This document shows positions 8,008 through 17,800 of a DNA stretch of 64,000 nt, piece after piece (position 1 is the first letter of the stretch; each line of letters begins with the position of its first letter). A program made the translations under genes and the position numbers. The notes below the pieces were generated by a model. That model did no database searches. It was not told the origin of the DNA and was given only the letters and a program-made list of their open reading frames with translations. Source of the stretch: Ensifer sp. USDA 6670 (GTDB lineage: Bacteria; Pseudomonadota; Alphaproteobacteria; Rhizobiales; Rhizobiaceae); the NCBI GenBank assembly GCA_000421085.1, contig ATWE01000001.1:434001-498000 (forward strand), in the 5' to 3' direction.

Positions 8008-8133
8008 ATGCCATTCCGAGATTGCCCGGACGTCTGCAAACAAGGATAATCAGCGCAAATCGGAACGTTCCATCGGGTGCGCGCCTCCTTAGAGCGCGCT
8101 TTTCTTTTGGAGAGCTTTCTTTTGGAGACATGA

Positions 8134-9330
8134 ATGCGCTTTTGGAATCAGCTCGCGATCAGCGTCGTCGTCCTCGCCGTCGGGGGTGCCGCGTGGGTGC
8201 GCCTTGCGCCCGGAGCGGGTGAGACCTTGGCTGCGATCGGGGTTTCGCAACCGTTGATCGATGCGTTGTCGGGAGCGCAGGGTGGCGAAGGGGCAGGGGG
8301 CGGTTCGAGCAATAGTGAGCGCGGGCAGGGTCGACGCAGCGGCTTCGCGGAAGCACCGCTGGTCGTCGTCAAGCCGGCCGCGCGCGCCGTCGTCAACGAC
8401 CGACTGAACGCGATCGGCAACGGCGAAGCGATCCGCTCGGTTACCGTGACGCCGACCGCAACGGGAAATCTCACCGAAATACTGGTGAAGTCGGGCGACA
8501 GGATCACGGAAGGCCAGGTTATCGCGCGCCTCGACAGCGACGACCAGATGATCGCTGCCGAGCAGGCGCGGCTGACGCGCGACAGTGCCCGCGAGAAGGT
8601 CGAGCGCTACCGCAATCTCAGCACCGCGCGCGCAGTGACCGCCGTCGAGGTGCGTGATTCCGAAATCGCGCTGCAGGCGGCCGAACTGGCGCTGAAAACG
8701 GCCGAGCTCGACCTGAAGCGTCGCGATATCGTGGCGCCCTCCAAGGGCGTGGTCGGGATCATCACCGTCAATATAGGAGATTACGTCACGACCTCGACAC
8801 CGATCGCAGTCGTGGACGACCGGTCGCAGATCCTCGTCGATTTCTGGGTGCCCGAGCGTTTCGCCGGCAAGATCTCCGTCGATCAGCCGGTGACCGCGAG
8901 CGCGATCGCTCAGCCGGGGCGTGCACTCCAGGGCGTCGTTCACGCGATAGACAACCGCCTCGACCCGCAGAGCCGGACGCTCCGGGTCCGGGCGCGACTC
9001 GAGAACCCGGATGACATGCTGCGCGCCGGCATGTCCTTCTCCGTCACCGTGGCATTCGATGGCGACCGATATCCCACCGTCGACCCGCTGGCGATCCAGT
9101 GGAGTTCCGAAGGCTCCTTTATCTGGCGTGTCGAAGGCAACAAAAGCGAGCGCGTGCCGATCAAGATCATCCAGCGCAATCCCGACAAGGTGCTTGTCGA
9201 TGCGGAACTCGCCGAGGGCGACCGCGTCGTGACCGAAGGCGTGCAGCGGCTTCGCGACGGCGGCGTGGTGCGCATCGCCGGCGAGCCTGCGGCCGAGGCC
9301 GAGCAGAAGGTCGCGGGAGACGCGCAATGA
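8134..9330 (+). CDS. RND efflux pump periplasmic adaptor (membrane fusion protein)
   Basis: This 398-residue HlyD/AcrA-type adaptor has an N-terminal anchor at residues about 8-22 and a Gly/Ser-rich linker at about 48-68. The lipoyl half-motif VTVTPTATGNLTEILVKSGDRITEGQVIARLD is at about 108-140, followed by a coiled-coil hairpin at about 140-195, then IVAPSKGVVGIITVNIGDYV and a beta-barrel DFWVPERFAG. The C-terminus has the membrane-proximal EGDRVVTEGVQRLRDGGVV block. It links an inner-membrane RND pump to an outer-membrane channel, which is not in this window. ATG at 8134 follows TGGAG. Its stop overlaps the start of the pump gene (ATGA), so the two are translationally coupled. Confidence 0.92.
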   Translation: MRFWNQLAISVVVLAVGGAAWVRLAPGAGETLAAIGVSQPLIDALSGAQGGEGAGGGSSNSERGQGRRSGFAEAPLVVVKPAARAVVNDRLNAIGNGEAIRSVTVTPTATGNLTEILVKSGDRITEGQVIARLDSDDQMIAAEQARLTRDSAREKVERYRNLSTARAVTAVEVRDSEIALQAAELALKTAELDLKRRDIVAPSKGVVGIITVNIGDYVTTSTPIAVVDDRSQILVDFWVPERFAGKISVDQPVTASAIAQPGRALQGVVHAIDNRLDPQSRTLRVRARLENPDDMLRAGMSFSVTVAFDGDRYPTVDPLAIQWSSEGSFIWRVEGNKSERVPIKIIQRNPDKVLVDAELAEGDRVVTEGVQRLRDGGVVRIAGEPAAEAEQKVAGDAQ

Positions 9331-12300
9331 ATATCGGCATGGGAGGCCATCAACCAGGCGGAGGGCAGGGCGGAAAGACGGGCTTCACCGCGCTTTTCAT
9401 CCGCCGACCGATCTTCGCCCTGGTCGTCAACACGCTGATCGTCGTGGCCGGGCTTGCCGCCTGGAATGGCGTCGAAATCCGCGAACTGCCGCAGGTCGAC
9501 CAGCCGGTGGTTTCGGTCACGACCGAGTTCGACGGCGCCTCGCCGGAAACGATCGACCGTGAAGTGACCTCGGTCATCGAAGGTGCCGTCTCGCGCGTGC
9601 AAGGCATCAAGGGCATCTCGTCTTCCTCTTCGTTCGGGCGCAGCCGGGTCACGCTCGAATTCTCCGACACCACCGATATCGGCCAGGCGGCCAACGACGT
9701 TCGCGATTCGCTCGGCCGGATCACCGGCCAATTGCCTGATGATGCCGACGAGCCGCGTATCGTGAAGGCGGATTCCGACAGCCAGCCGATCATGCGCCTG
9801 GCGTTGACCTCCGACACGATGAGCATGGACGACATGACGCTGCTCGTCGAGAACGAGATCAGCGACCGGCTGGCGGCCGTCGAAGGCGTTGCCGACGTCA
9901 CCGTCTACGGCGACCAGGAGAAGATCTTCCGTATCGACTTGAATCAGGCCAAGCTCGCCGGACGCGGCGTCACCGTGGCCAATCTTCGCGAGGCGCTTTC
10001 CGACGCCTCCTACGATGTGCCGGCGGGCTCGCTGACGAGCGCAAGTCAGGACATTTCCGTTCGGGCGACGGCCGACCTTCAGACGCCCGAGCAGTTCGAA
10101 AATCTGATGCTCGGCAACAATGTCCGGCTTCGCGACGTCGCGACCGTCACCCTCGGCCCGGATACGGGCACTTCGGCGCTGCGCTCCAACGGTCGGGAGG
10201 GTATCGGCCTCGGCATCATCCGCCAGGCCCAGTCGAACACGGTCGATATTTCCGACGGCGTGCGCAGCGTTGTGGACGCGATTTCCTCGGATATCCTGCC
10301 GCCTGGAACCGAGCTCAAGATCACCAGCGACGATGCGGTGTTCATCAACGGCGCCATCCACGAGGTGGAGATCGCACTCTTCGTCGCGGTTTTCATCGTC
10401 ACCCTCGTCATCTACCTGTTCCTGCTCGACTGGCGCGCGACGCTGATCCCGACCATCACCATGCCGATCGCGCTGATCGGAACGGTGGCCGCGATCTATC
10501 TTGCGGGCTTCTCGATCAACATCCTGACGCTTCTGGCGATCGTGCTTGCGACCGGGCTCGTCGTCGATGATGCGATCGTCGTGCTCGAAAATATCGTGCG
10601 GCGCCGGGCGGAGGGCCTCGGTCCGCGCGCCGCCGCCGTGCACGGTACGCTCGAGGTCTTCTTCGCCGTGCTTGCAACCACGGCCACGCTGGCGGCCGTG
10701 TTCGTTCCTCTCTCCTTCCTGCCGGGGCAGACGGGCGGGCTCTTCCGCGAATTCGGATTCGTGCTCGCCTTCTCGATCCTCCTGTCGTCCTTCGTCTCGC
10801 TGACGCTTTGTCCGATGCTCGCCTCGCGCATGCTGACGAAAGAGCCGCATGAGCATGAGGGGGTGATGCAGCGCTTCGGCCGGCGGGCTTCCGCCTTCTA
10901 CCGCGTGACGCTTCGCGCCTGCCTGAATGCGCCGCTCATCGTCTTTGCGGTCGCCGCTTTCTTTACCGCCGCCGGCGCTTTCGGCTTCCTGACGCTCAAG
11001 TCGGAGCTGACGCCGAACGAGGACCGTTCGCAGGTCATGCTGCGGATCAACGCGCCGCAGGGCGTCTCGCTGGAATACACGCAGGCGCAGCTACGCCGCA
11101 TCGAAGAGGGCCTACAGCCGCTGCTCAAATCCGGCGAGATCAGCAATGTGTTCTCGATTTCCGGCCAGGGCGGCTCGGCCAACAGCGGCTTCATGGTCCT
11201 GACGCTTGCCCCATGGGAAGAGCGCGAGCGTACGCAGGGCCAAATCGTCGCCGACATCAACAGGGCGACCTCGAAGATCCCGTCGGTTCGCGCCTTTACC
11301 ATCCAGGCCAACAGCCTCGGTATCCGCGGTGCCGGCAGCGGCCTGCAGGTCGCGCTTGTCGGCAACGATTACACGAAGCTGGGCGACGCGGCGGCGAAGC
11401 TCGTCAGGGCAATGGAGGATACCGGCCGTTTCGAGAATGTGAGGCTCAACTACGAGGCCAACCAGGCGCAATTGTCGGTGACGATCGACCGCGAGCGCGC
11501 CTCCGATCTCGGCGTGGACATAGGTGGCCTCTCCTGGGCGCTACAGGCGATGCTCGACGGCAGCAGCGTCGTCGACATCTTCGTGGAAGGAGAAGCCTAT
11601 CCGGTTAAGCTGCTCTCTTCCACCGAGCCGCTCAACGATCCGACGGATCTGCAGAACATCTTCGTCAAGGCCGGGGACGGCCGCATCGTGCCGATGTCGT
11701 CGATCGCAACGGTCGAGGAGAAGGCAGTGGCGCCGCAGCTTTCCCGAGAATCGCAACTGCGCGCCGTTTCGTTGTCGGCGGGGCTGAAGTCCGATCTCGC
11801 ACTCGGCGAGGCGCTGTCGATGGTCGAGGAGATGGCCGAACCCCTTCTGCCGCCGGGATCGCGGGTCATGCCGCTTGCCGAGGCCGCGACACTGGACGAG
11901 AACGCCAACGGCCTGTTCGTTACCTTCGGCTTCGCGCTCGTCATCATCTTCCTGGTGCTTGCGGCGCAATTCGAAAGCTTCGTGAGCGGCCTCATCATCA
12001 TGTCGACCGTGCCGCTCGGTCTCGCCTGCGCCGTCTTCGCGATGATCGTGACCGGCAACACGCTTAACATCTACAGTCAGATCGGGCTCGTCATGCTTGT
12101 CGGCATCATGGCCAAGAACGGCATCCTGATCGTAGAGTTCGCCAACCAGCTCCGCGACCGTGGACAGGACGTCCGCGGTGCCATCGAGAATGCCGCCAAT
12201 ATCCGTCTAAGGCCGGTGATGATGACAATGATCGCGACCGTCGTGGGCGCGGTACCGCTGGTGCTGGCAAGCGGTGCCGGCGCCGAAGCGCGCATCGCGC

Positions 12301-12461
12301 TCGGCTGGGTGCTCGTCGGGGGGTTGGGCCTGGCGGTGGTCGTGACGCTTTATCTGACGCCGGTCGCCTATCTGGTCATTGCCCGCTTTACCAAGCCGCA
12401 TGCCGACGAGGAGCGGAAGCTGCAGGAGGAGATGAAGGCGGCCGAGGTGCTCAAGATCTGA
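9327..12461 (+). CDS. RND efflux pump inner-membrane transporter
   Basis: This 1,044-residue protein is full length for the AcrB/MexB/MdtBC superfamily. It has the first transmembrane segment FIRRPIFALVVNTLIVVAGLA, two large periplasmic loops, and TM4 with the proton-relay pair in GLVVDDAIVVLENI. The second half repeats the architecture (LFVTFGFALVIIFLVLAAQFESF; GIMAKNGILIVEFANQLRD). It exports drugs, toxic metabolites or lipophilic compounds by proton antiport together with the preceding adaptor. No outer-membrane factor or TetR/MarR regulator is adjacent, so an unlinked TolC-like channel is expected. Substrate range cannot be read from sequence. Start ATG at 9327 overlaps the adaptor stop. 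Confidence 0.95.
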   Translation: MNIGMGGHQPGGGQGGKTGFTALFIRRPIFALVVNTLIVVAGLAAWNGVEIRELPQVDQPVVSVTTEFDGASPETIDREVTSVIEGAVSRVQGIKGISSSSSFGRSRVTLEFSDTTDIGQAANDVRDSLGRITGQLPDDADEPRIVKADSDSQPIMRLALTSDTMSMDDMTLLVENEISDRLAAVEGVADVTVYGDQEKIFRIDLNQAKLAGRGVTVANLREALSDASYDVPAGSLTSASQDISVRATADLQTPEQFENLMLGNNVRLRDVATVTLGPDTGTSALRSNGREGIGLGIIRQAQSNTVDISDGVRSVVDAISSDILPPGTELKITSDDAVFINGAIHEVEIALFVAVFIVTLVIYLFLLDWRATLIPTITMPIALIGTVAAIYLAGFSINILTLLAIVLATGLVVDDAIVVLENIVRRRAEGLGPRAAAVHGTLEVFFAVLATTATLAAVFVPLSFLPGQTGGLFREFGFVLAFSILLSSFVSLTLCPMLASRMLTKEPHEHEGVMQRFGRRASAFYRVTLRACLNAPLIVFAVAAFFTAAGAFGFLTLKSELTPNEDRSQVMLRINAPQGVSLEYTQAQLRRIEEGLQPLLKSGEISNVFSISGQGGSANSGFMVLTLAPWEERERTQGQIVADINRATSKIPSVRAFTIQANSLGIRGAGSGLQVALVGNDYTKLGDAAAKLVRAMEDTGRFENVRLNYEANQAQLSVTIDRERASDLGVDIGGLSWALQAMLDGSSVVDIFVEGEAYPVKLLSSTEPLNDPTDLQNIFVKAGDGRIVPMSSIATVEEKAVAPQLSRESQLRAVSLSAGLKSDLALGEALSMVEEMAEPLLPPGSRVMPLAEAATLDENANGLFVTFGFALVIIFLVLAAQFESFVSGLIIMSTVPLGLACAVFAMIVTGNTLNIYSQIGLVMLVGIMAKNGILIVEFANQLRDRGQDVRGAIENAANIRLRPVMMTMIATVVGAVPLVLASGAGAEARIALGWVLVGGLGLAVVVTLYLTPVAYLVIARFTKPHADEERKLQEEMKAAEVLKI

Positions 12462-12514
12462 CTGGGGCGAGATCCGACGCAGCGGCAGCCGGGCGCGCGA
12501 TAGCCGCGAGATTG

Positions 12515-12949
12515 TCAGAAGCCGCCTGCTGCGGCGGCGAGATAGATGACGGTGGCGAGCGCACCGAGGGCGCTGCGGCCGGCATGGAGCCTGCCCCAGC
12601 GCTCGATCAGTTCGCGGGTCTCCGCATTTGCCTGATCCGGACGGGTCGTCTCCAGGCGCTGATTGACGGGCATGATGACGAACAGCGTGTAGGGCCAATT
12701 GAGTATGATGACGGCCGCTCCCAAGCCCCAGAGCGCATCGCCCGACTGCCACCATGCCACAGCGCCGAGGAGGCAGGAAACGATCGCGAGCGGAGCCTGC
12801 ATCTCGAAGCCGCGCCGATAGGCGGGCACCCATTCCCGAAGCGCTGCGCCTCCGTCCAGCGCAAGTCTGGCAGGCTGTTCAGCCACATTGATGTAAATGG
12901 CGGCGCCGAAGAAAATCGACGCGGTGATCAAAGCAAGCAGCCCGAACAT
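12515..12949 (-). CDS. DUF1772 family membrane protein
   Basis: This 144-residue protein has four hydrophobic helices: [55 protein letters not shown] and [15 protein letters not shown]. It also has the family-typical motif of Asn followed by the H/R-rich W[11 protein letters not shown] segment. It belongs to the DUF1772/anthrone-oxygenase-like group, which are small integral membrane proteins mostly without tested function. ATG at 12949 has GGGAGA 8 bases upstream and is chosen over the ATG at 12973. It is convergent with the RND operon and stands alone. Confidence 0.8.
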   Translation of the reverse strand: MFGLLALITASIFFGAAIYINVAEQPARLALDGGAALREWVPAYRRGFEMQAPLAIVSCLLGAVAWWQSGDALWGLGAAVIILNWPYTLFVIMPVNQRLETTRPDQANAETRELIERWGRLHAGRSALGALATVIYLAAAAGGF

Positions 12950-13397
12950 GCGACGTTCTCCCTTTCCGGACATAATACCCTATGGGCCTGCAAACAAAAG
13001 ACGCATTCGCTGCGGTGCCGTGGCCGGACTTGTGACAAGCCGGTATCACCGGCGGTAATTTTTTGACGCTATGGCACTCCAAACCGGTGAACTTCTGGAC
13101 AAAGCGATTCCGATTTGCACAGTAGCCCCTTGAAAACTAAGCGCTTCCGGCCGGCCGGCTGGCTGGGGCGCGTCCGGATAAGGACGGTATCGATCTTAGA
13201 AGCCGTCCAAAGCGACCGAGACGGATTTACGAGAGCGGAGACGGGAGAGTGAGCCCTCGCGTATTTTCCTTATCGCGCCGGACCGGGTGCCCTTAATTCG
13301 AGTGCGAATTGGGAATAGATTATGCGGGCGCTCAAGACGAAAGAGCGCTCTTCCGGGTGGCGCGAAGGCGCATCGGGAGATGAGAAGGAGAATTTTC
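12950..13397. other. intergenic region before the FAD oxidase gene
   Basis: This stretch of about 450 bases shows no convincing gene. It contains a GGCCGGCCGGC palindrome near 13149-13160 and probably the promoters of both divergent neighbours. An open frame reading through from 13287 into the oxidase gene lacks a ribosome site. Confidence 0.5.
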
Positions 13398-14804
13398 GTG
13401 GCGTTGAACGCAATCCGGGCAGGGGCGAGAAACGAGAACGGCATCGCGGCGGCCAAAACACACCTCGCCACGCGCTTCGGCGATCGATTCCAGACCGGTG
13501 AAGCGATCCGGGCCCAGCACGCCCACACGACGACCTACATTCCCGCGCAACTGCCCGATGCCGTGGTTTTCCCCGAAAGTGCCGCCGAGGTGCGCGAGAT
13601 CGTGGAAATCGCATGTGAACACCGCGTACCGCTCATCCCCTTCGGAACGGGCTCCTCGCTCGAAGGTCACGTCAATGCGCCCCATGGCGGCATCTCGGTC
13701 GACATGATGCGGATGAACCGCGTGCTCGCGGTCAATGCCGAAGACCTGGACTGCACGGTGGAGCCGGGCGTGACGCGGGAGGAACTCAACAGCTATCTGC
13801 GCGACACCGGTCTCTTCTTCCCGATCGATCCGGGCGCGAACGCCTCGATCGGCGGCATGGCGTCGACGCGTGCCTCGGGCACCAATGCGGTGCGCTACGG
13901 CACGATGAAGGAAAACGTCCTTGCCGTCACGGCCGTCGTCGCCGGCGGGCGCGAAATCAGGACGGCCCATCGGGCGCGCAAGTCGTCGGCCGGCTACGAC
14001 CTGACGCGCCTCTTCGTCGGCGCTGAAGGCACGCTCGGCGTCATCACCTCGATCACGCTGCGCCTTCAGGGCATACCGGAGGTGATTTCCGGCGGCGTCT
14101 GCCCGTTTCCGACGGTTGCCGACGCCTGCAATGCCGTGATCCTGACGATCCAGTCCGGCATCCCGGTGGCGCGCATAGAACTTCTGGATGCGCTGCAGAT
14201 GAAGGCGTGCAATGCCTATTCGGGCCTGACCTACCAGGAAACGCCGACCCTTTTCGTCGAATTCCACGGCAACGGAGAGAGCGTCGAGCTGCAGTCCCGC
14301 CAATTCGCCGAAATAGCGTCGGAATTCGGTTCTACGGGTTTCATCTGGACGACCAATCCGGAAGAGCGGGCACGGCTATGGAAGGCTCGGCACAATGCCT
14401 ATTGGGCACAGAAGAGCCTCATGCCTGGGCGTGCCATTCTTTCCACAGACGTCTGCGTGCCGATCTCGCGCCTTGCCGACTGCGTCGCGGCGACGCATGA
14501 AGACATTGCTGCGCATGGTTTGGTTGCGCCGATCGTCGGGCACGCCGGCGATGGAAATTTTCATGTGGGGCTGCTCTTCGACGACACGGATGCGGCTGAT
14601 GTGGCGCAGGCGGAGGCCTTCGTCGAGCGGCTGAATGCGCGGGCGCTGTCCATGGACGGCACCTGTACGGGCGAACATGGGATCGGGCAGGGCAAGATGC
14701 CGTTTCTTGCGGCCGAACTCGGTGATGCGCTGGATCTGATGCGGCAGATCAAACGCTCTCTCGATCCCGACAACATCTTCAATCCGGGCAAGATCTTTGT
14801 CTGA
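13398..14804 (+). CDS. FAD-binding oxidase, D-lactate dehydrogenase/GlcD type
   Basis: This 468-residue flavoprotein of the vanillyl-alcohol-oxidase fold has the PP-loop region VPLIPFGTGSSLEGHVNAPHGGISVDMMRMN at about 78-108. It also has FPIDPGANASIGGMASTRASGTNAVRYGTMKENVL and the C-terminal FAD_oxidase_C signature VGHAGDGNFHVGLLFD...DGTCTGEHGIGQGKMPFL. It oxidises a 2-hydroxy acid such as D-lactate or glycolate, passing electrons to cytochrome c or quinone. The length fits single-chain cytochrome-type D-LDH, and no GlcE/GlcF partners are present. GTG at 13398 is chosen because AAGGAG lies 7-8 bases upstream; the in-frame ATG at 13380 would place that site inside the gene. Monocistronic, or followed by the AsmA gene 64 bases on. 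Confidence 0.88.
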   Translation: MALNAIRAGARNENGIAAAKTHLATRFGDRFQTGEAIRAQHAHTTTYIPAQLPDAVVFPESAAEVREIVEIACEHRVPLIPFGTGSSLEGHVNAPHGGISVDMMRMNRVLAVNAEDLDCTVEPGVTREELNSYLRDTGLFFPIDPGANASIGGMASTRASGTNAVRYGTMKENVLAVTAVVAGGREIRTAHRARKSSAGYDLTRLFVGAEGTLGVITSITLRLQGIPEVISGGVCPFPTVADACNAVILTIQSGIPVARIELLDALQMKACNAYSGLTYQETPTLFVEFHGNGESVELQSRQFAEIASEFGSTGFIWTTNPEERARLWKARHNAYWAQKSLMPGRAILSTDVCVPISRLADCVAATHEDIAAHGLVAPIVGHAGDGNFHVGLLFDDTDAADVAQAEAFVERLNARALSMDGTCTGEHGIGQGKMPFLAAELGDALDLMRQIKRSLDPDNIFNPGKIFV

Positions 14805-14868
14805 GACTTGCAAAACCGGCTCAAAGCCGCAATGCAGGGGGCGAACGAACTGACGGGAATGTGACACG

Positions 14869-17800
14869 GTGCTGGCGCGAATTCTGGTTACCCTCGGAGG
14901 ACTGTTGGTCGTCGCGCTCTTTGCCGCGCTGATCGCACCCCTGTTTATCGACTGGACCAGCTTCCGTAACGATTTCGAGCGGGAGGCAAGCCGCATCATG
15001 GGCAAGCCCGTGGTGGTCCACGGCAGCGTCGATGCGCGTCTCATTCCCTTTCCTACGGTCACGCTCAACGACGTGCGCGTCGGGGCGAGCGACGGCGGCG
15101 CACCGCTGATTCAGGTCGCGCAGTTTTCGATGAGCGCGGAGCTTGCGCCCTTCCTGAGCGGCGAGGCGCTGATCTTCGACATGCGGCTCGACCGGCCGAA
15201 GGCGCGGCTCCGGCTTCAGCCCGATGGCACGCTGGATTGGGCACGCGGGTCGCGCGCCGCGATCCCCGCCCATACGGTCATCCTGGAGAAGGTGGAGATC
15301 GCCGACGGCGAGATCGAGTTCGTGGATGAGCAGACGGGGCGCACGCGCCGGGTCAGTGAGCTCTCCGCCGACCTCTCGGCCCGCACGCTCGCCGGGCCTT
15401 GGAGGGTCGAGGGCCGTGCGACGCTCGACGGGGAGGCGGGAAGCTTCTCGTTGTCGAGCAACACCGTCGACGAAACGGGCGCCTTGAGCCTGCGGGCGCG
15501 GCTGGTGCCGGACGAACGGCCCTTTGGCGTTGAGCTCGACGGCGACCTGAAGATCGTCGATTTGAGACCGGTTTATGCCGGGCGCTTCACGCTCACTGAG
15601 AACAGGCCCGCCAGCGAGGTCAAGGCGGACGGCGCCCTTCGTATCAACGGCGAGTTCCAACTCACCAACGAAAGCATCCGCGTACCGGAATATCACTTCG
15701 AGATCGGCCCGCCCGACGATCCCTATATCGTCACCGGGGAGGCGACGCTCGACACCGGCAAGGACCAGAAATTCCTGCTGATCGCCGACGGCCAGCAGAT
15801 CGATGTCAGCCGCATCGGCAATTCCGGCTCTAGCGGCAAGACCGGGCGCGATCCGGCCATTTCGCTTCGCCAGCGGATCGATGCAATGCTGGCGATCGCC
15901 GCCGATATTCCTATTCCGCAAGTGCCGGGACGGGCCAGTCTGAAGCTCCCGGCGATCGTGATCGGCGACACGACGGTGCGCGACGTTCGCCTTGACGTCC
16001 GGCCCGACGGCGCCGGCTGGATCGTCGACAATGCGGTCGCACTCCTGCCCGGCCGCACGCAGTTGGAAGCCAAGGGCCGGCTGAACCTTAGGGAACAGCG
16101 CTCCTTTCGCGGTGACCTCGTCATCGCCTCGAACCAGCCGTCGGGATTCGCGAACTGGCTGGCGGGATCGGTCGACCCGGCGATACGTACGCTGAAAACG
16201 GCTGGGTTTTCGGCGACGGTCAATCTGACGGACACTCTGCAGCAGTTTGAAAACCTTGAAGTCGCGGCAGGTCCGGCCACGTTGCGCGGCAGGATCGAGC
16301 GCCAGTCCTTCGCCGAGCAGCCGCCCGCGCTGTCGCTGCAGTTGAAAGGCAACCGCATAGATCTGGAGGCGCTTCAGGCTCTCGCCGGCCTTGTCGCGGG
16401 CGACGCCTCCACCGGGACGTTGCTGCAGCACGCCATCGCCGCCGATCTTTCCGCCGAGACATTCTCCGCCTTCGGTGAGGAAGCGCATGACGTTCAAGCG
16501 GTGCTGACATTCAAGAACGGCCAGCTGCAGGCGGAGCGCGTGGCGATCGGCGCTCTTTCCGGCGCGCAGCTTGCATTCTCCGGCCGCATGAGCGGCGGAC
16601 TCGAAAAACCAGTCGTGTCGGCGAAGATGAAACTCGCCGCGGAGGAGCTTACGCCCTTCCTCGAAATGATCGGGCGGCATAGCGCGGCCCATCCGGCGCT
16701 GGCACGGCTGATCAAGGCCGGACCCTATTACTCCGATGCTGCTTTCGACGTAACGCTGACGGCCGGCAACAAGGAGGGTAACGCGCCGTTCAGCTTCGGC
16801 GTGATCGGGACCGCCAACGGAGGCAAGATAGCCGCCAGCTATCAGGCGCCCGATGTCGCCCAGGCGCTCGCCGGCCAGGGCATGCTGCTGGAGGCGACGC
16901 TCGAGAATCCGCAGACATCCGTTCTCCTGGGGCAGGCCGGATTGGACCCGCTGCCCTTCGAGGCGGACGCCAACGGCATTCTTGCCATAAAGCTGCAGAG
17001 CACGGACGGCTCGAAGGCCAATGGTTCGCTGACCTTCACTACCGAACAGACGTCGCTTGCGGCGAGCGGTGTCTTCGATCTTGCGCGCGCGCACTATCTC
17101 GAAGGGCAGGGGAAGCTTACCTTGAAATCCGAAGACCTGGAGCCCTATCTGCTGTTGCAGGGCATCGGGCTGCCCCAAATGGGCAGCGGCTTGCCAGTAA
17201 CGGCCTCGGCTGAGTTTGCAATCGATCCCGAGAGGATCTCGATCACCGCAATAGAGGGCAAAGCCGACCAGAATGGCTTTGCCGGCGCGCTTTCGATCGA
17301 CCGCAAGGTCGTCGGCAAGGCCGAAGGGGAGCTTGCGATCGACGCCCTCGATCTCGCCTGGCTCGGCGAAGGCATTCTAGGGCAGGTTCACGACACAAGC
17401 ACCGGAGGGCTGGCGCTGGCACCGGTCGTAAAGCCGGCATGGACCGGGCTCGACGTGGCGCTCAACGTAAGTGCGAAGCGCTTCTGGCCCGGCGTCTACG
17501 GCCCGGTGACCGGCTTTGCCGGGAAGCTGCAATGGAAGGGCGATGAACTCGCACTCAGCGACGCGACGGGAGACTGGCTGGGGGGCAAGCTTGCGGGGCG
17601 GCTGCAATTCGGCAATGCCAATGGCTCCGGCTACCTGCGCTCGAAGTTCGATCTCACGGGTGCCGACATTGCCGAAACGGGTTGGGTGCGGGCGACTGGC
17701 CCGGTGGCGACCGGCCGCTTCGATCTTGCAGTGGCGATGGAGGCCGCGGGCGCAACGCCGCAGGCAATGGTGCATTCGCTCAGCGGGTCGGGAACGGCGA

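Noticed and set aside
8940-10856. 638-residue minus-strand frame across the RND operon
   Set aside because: The recognised adaptor and pump genes occupy the plus strand with full domain order; this frame has low-complexity charged composition.
13080-13280. Possible tRNA or small gene before the FAD oxidase
   Set aside because: No cloverleaf or T-loop sequence (GTTCRA) could be found, and no frame has a ribosome site.
14821-17178. 785-residue open frame opposite the AsmA-family gene
   Set aside because: It is a GC-rich shadow: Arg/Gly/Asp-rich composition, no domain, and it lies fully inside a recognised gene on the other strand.
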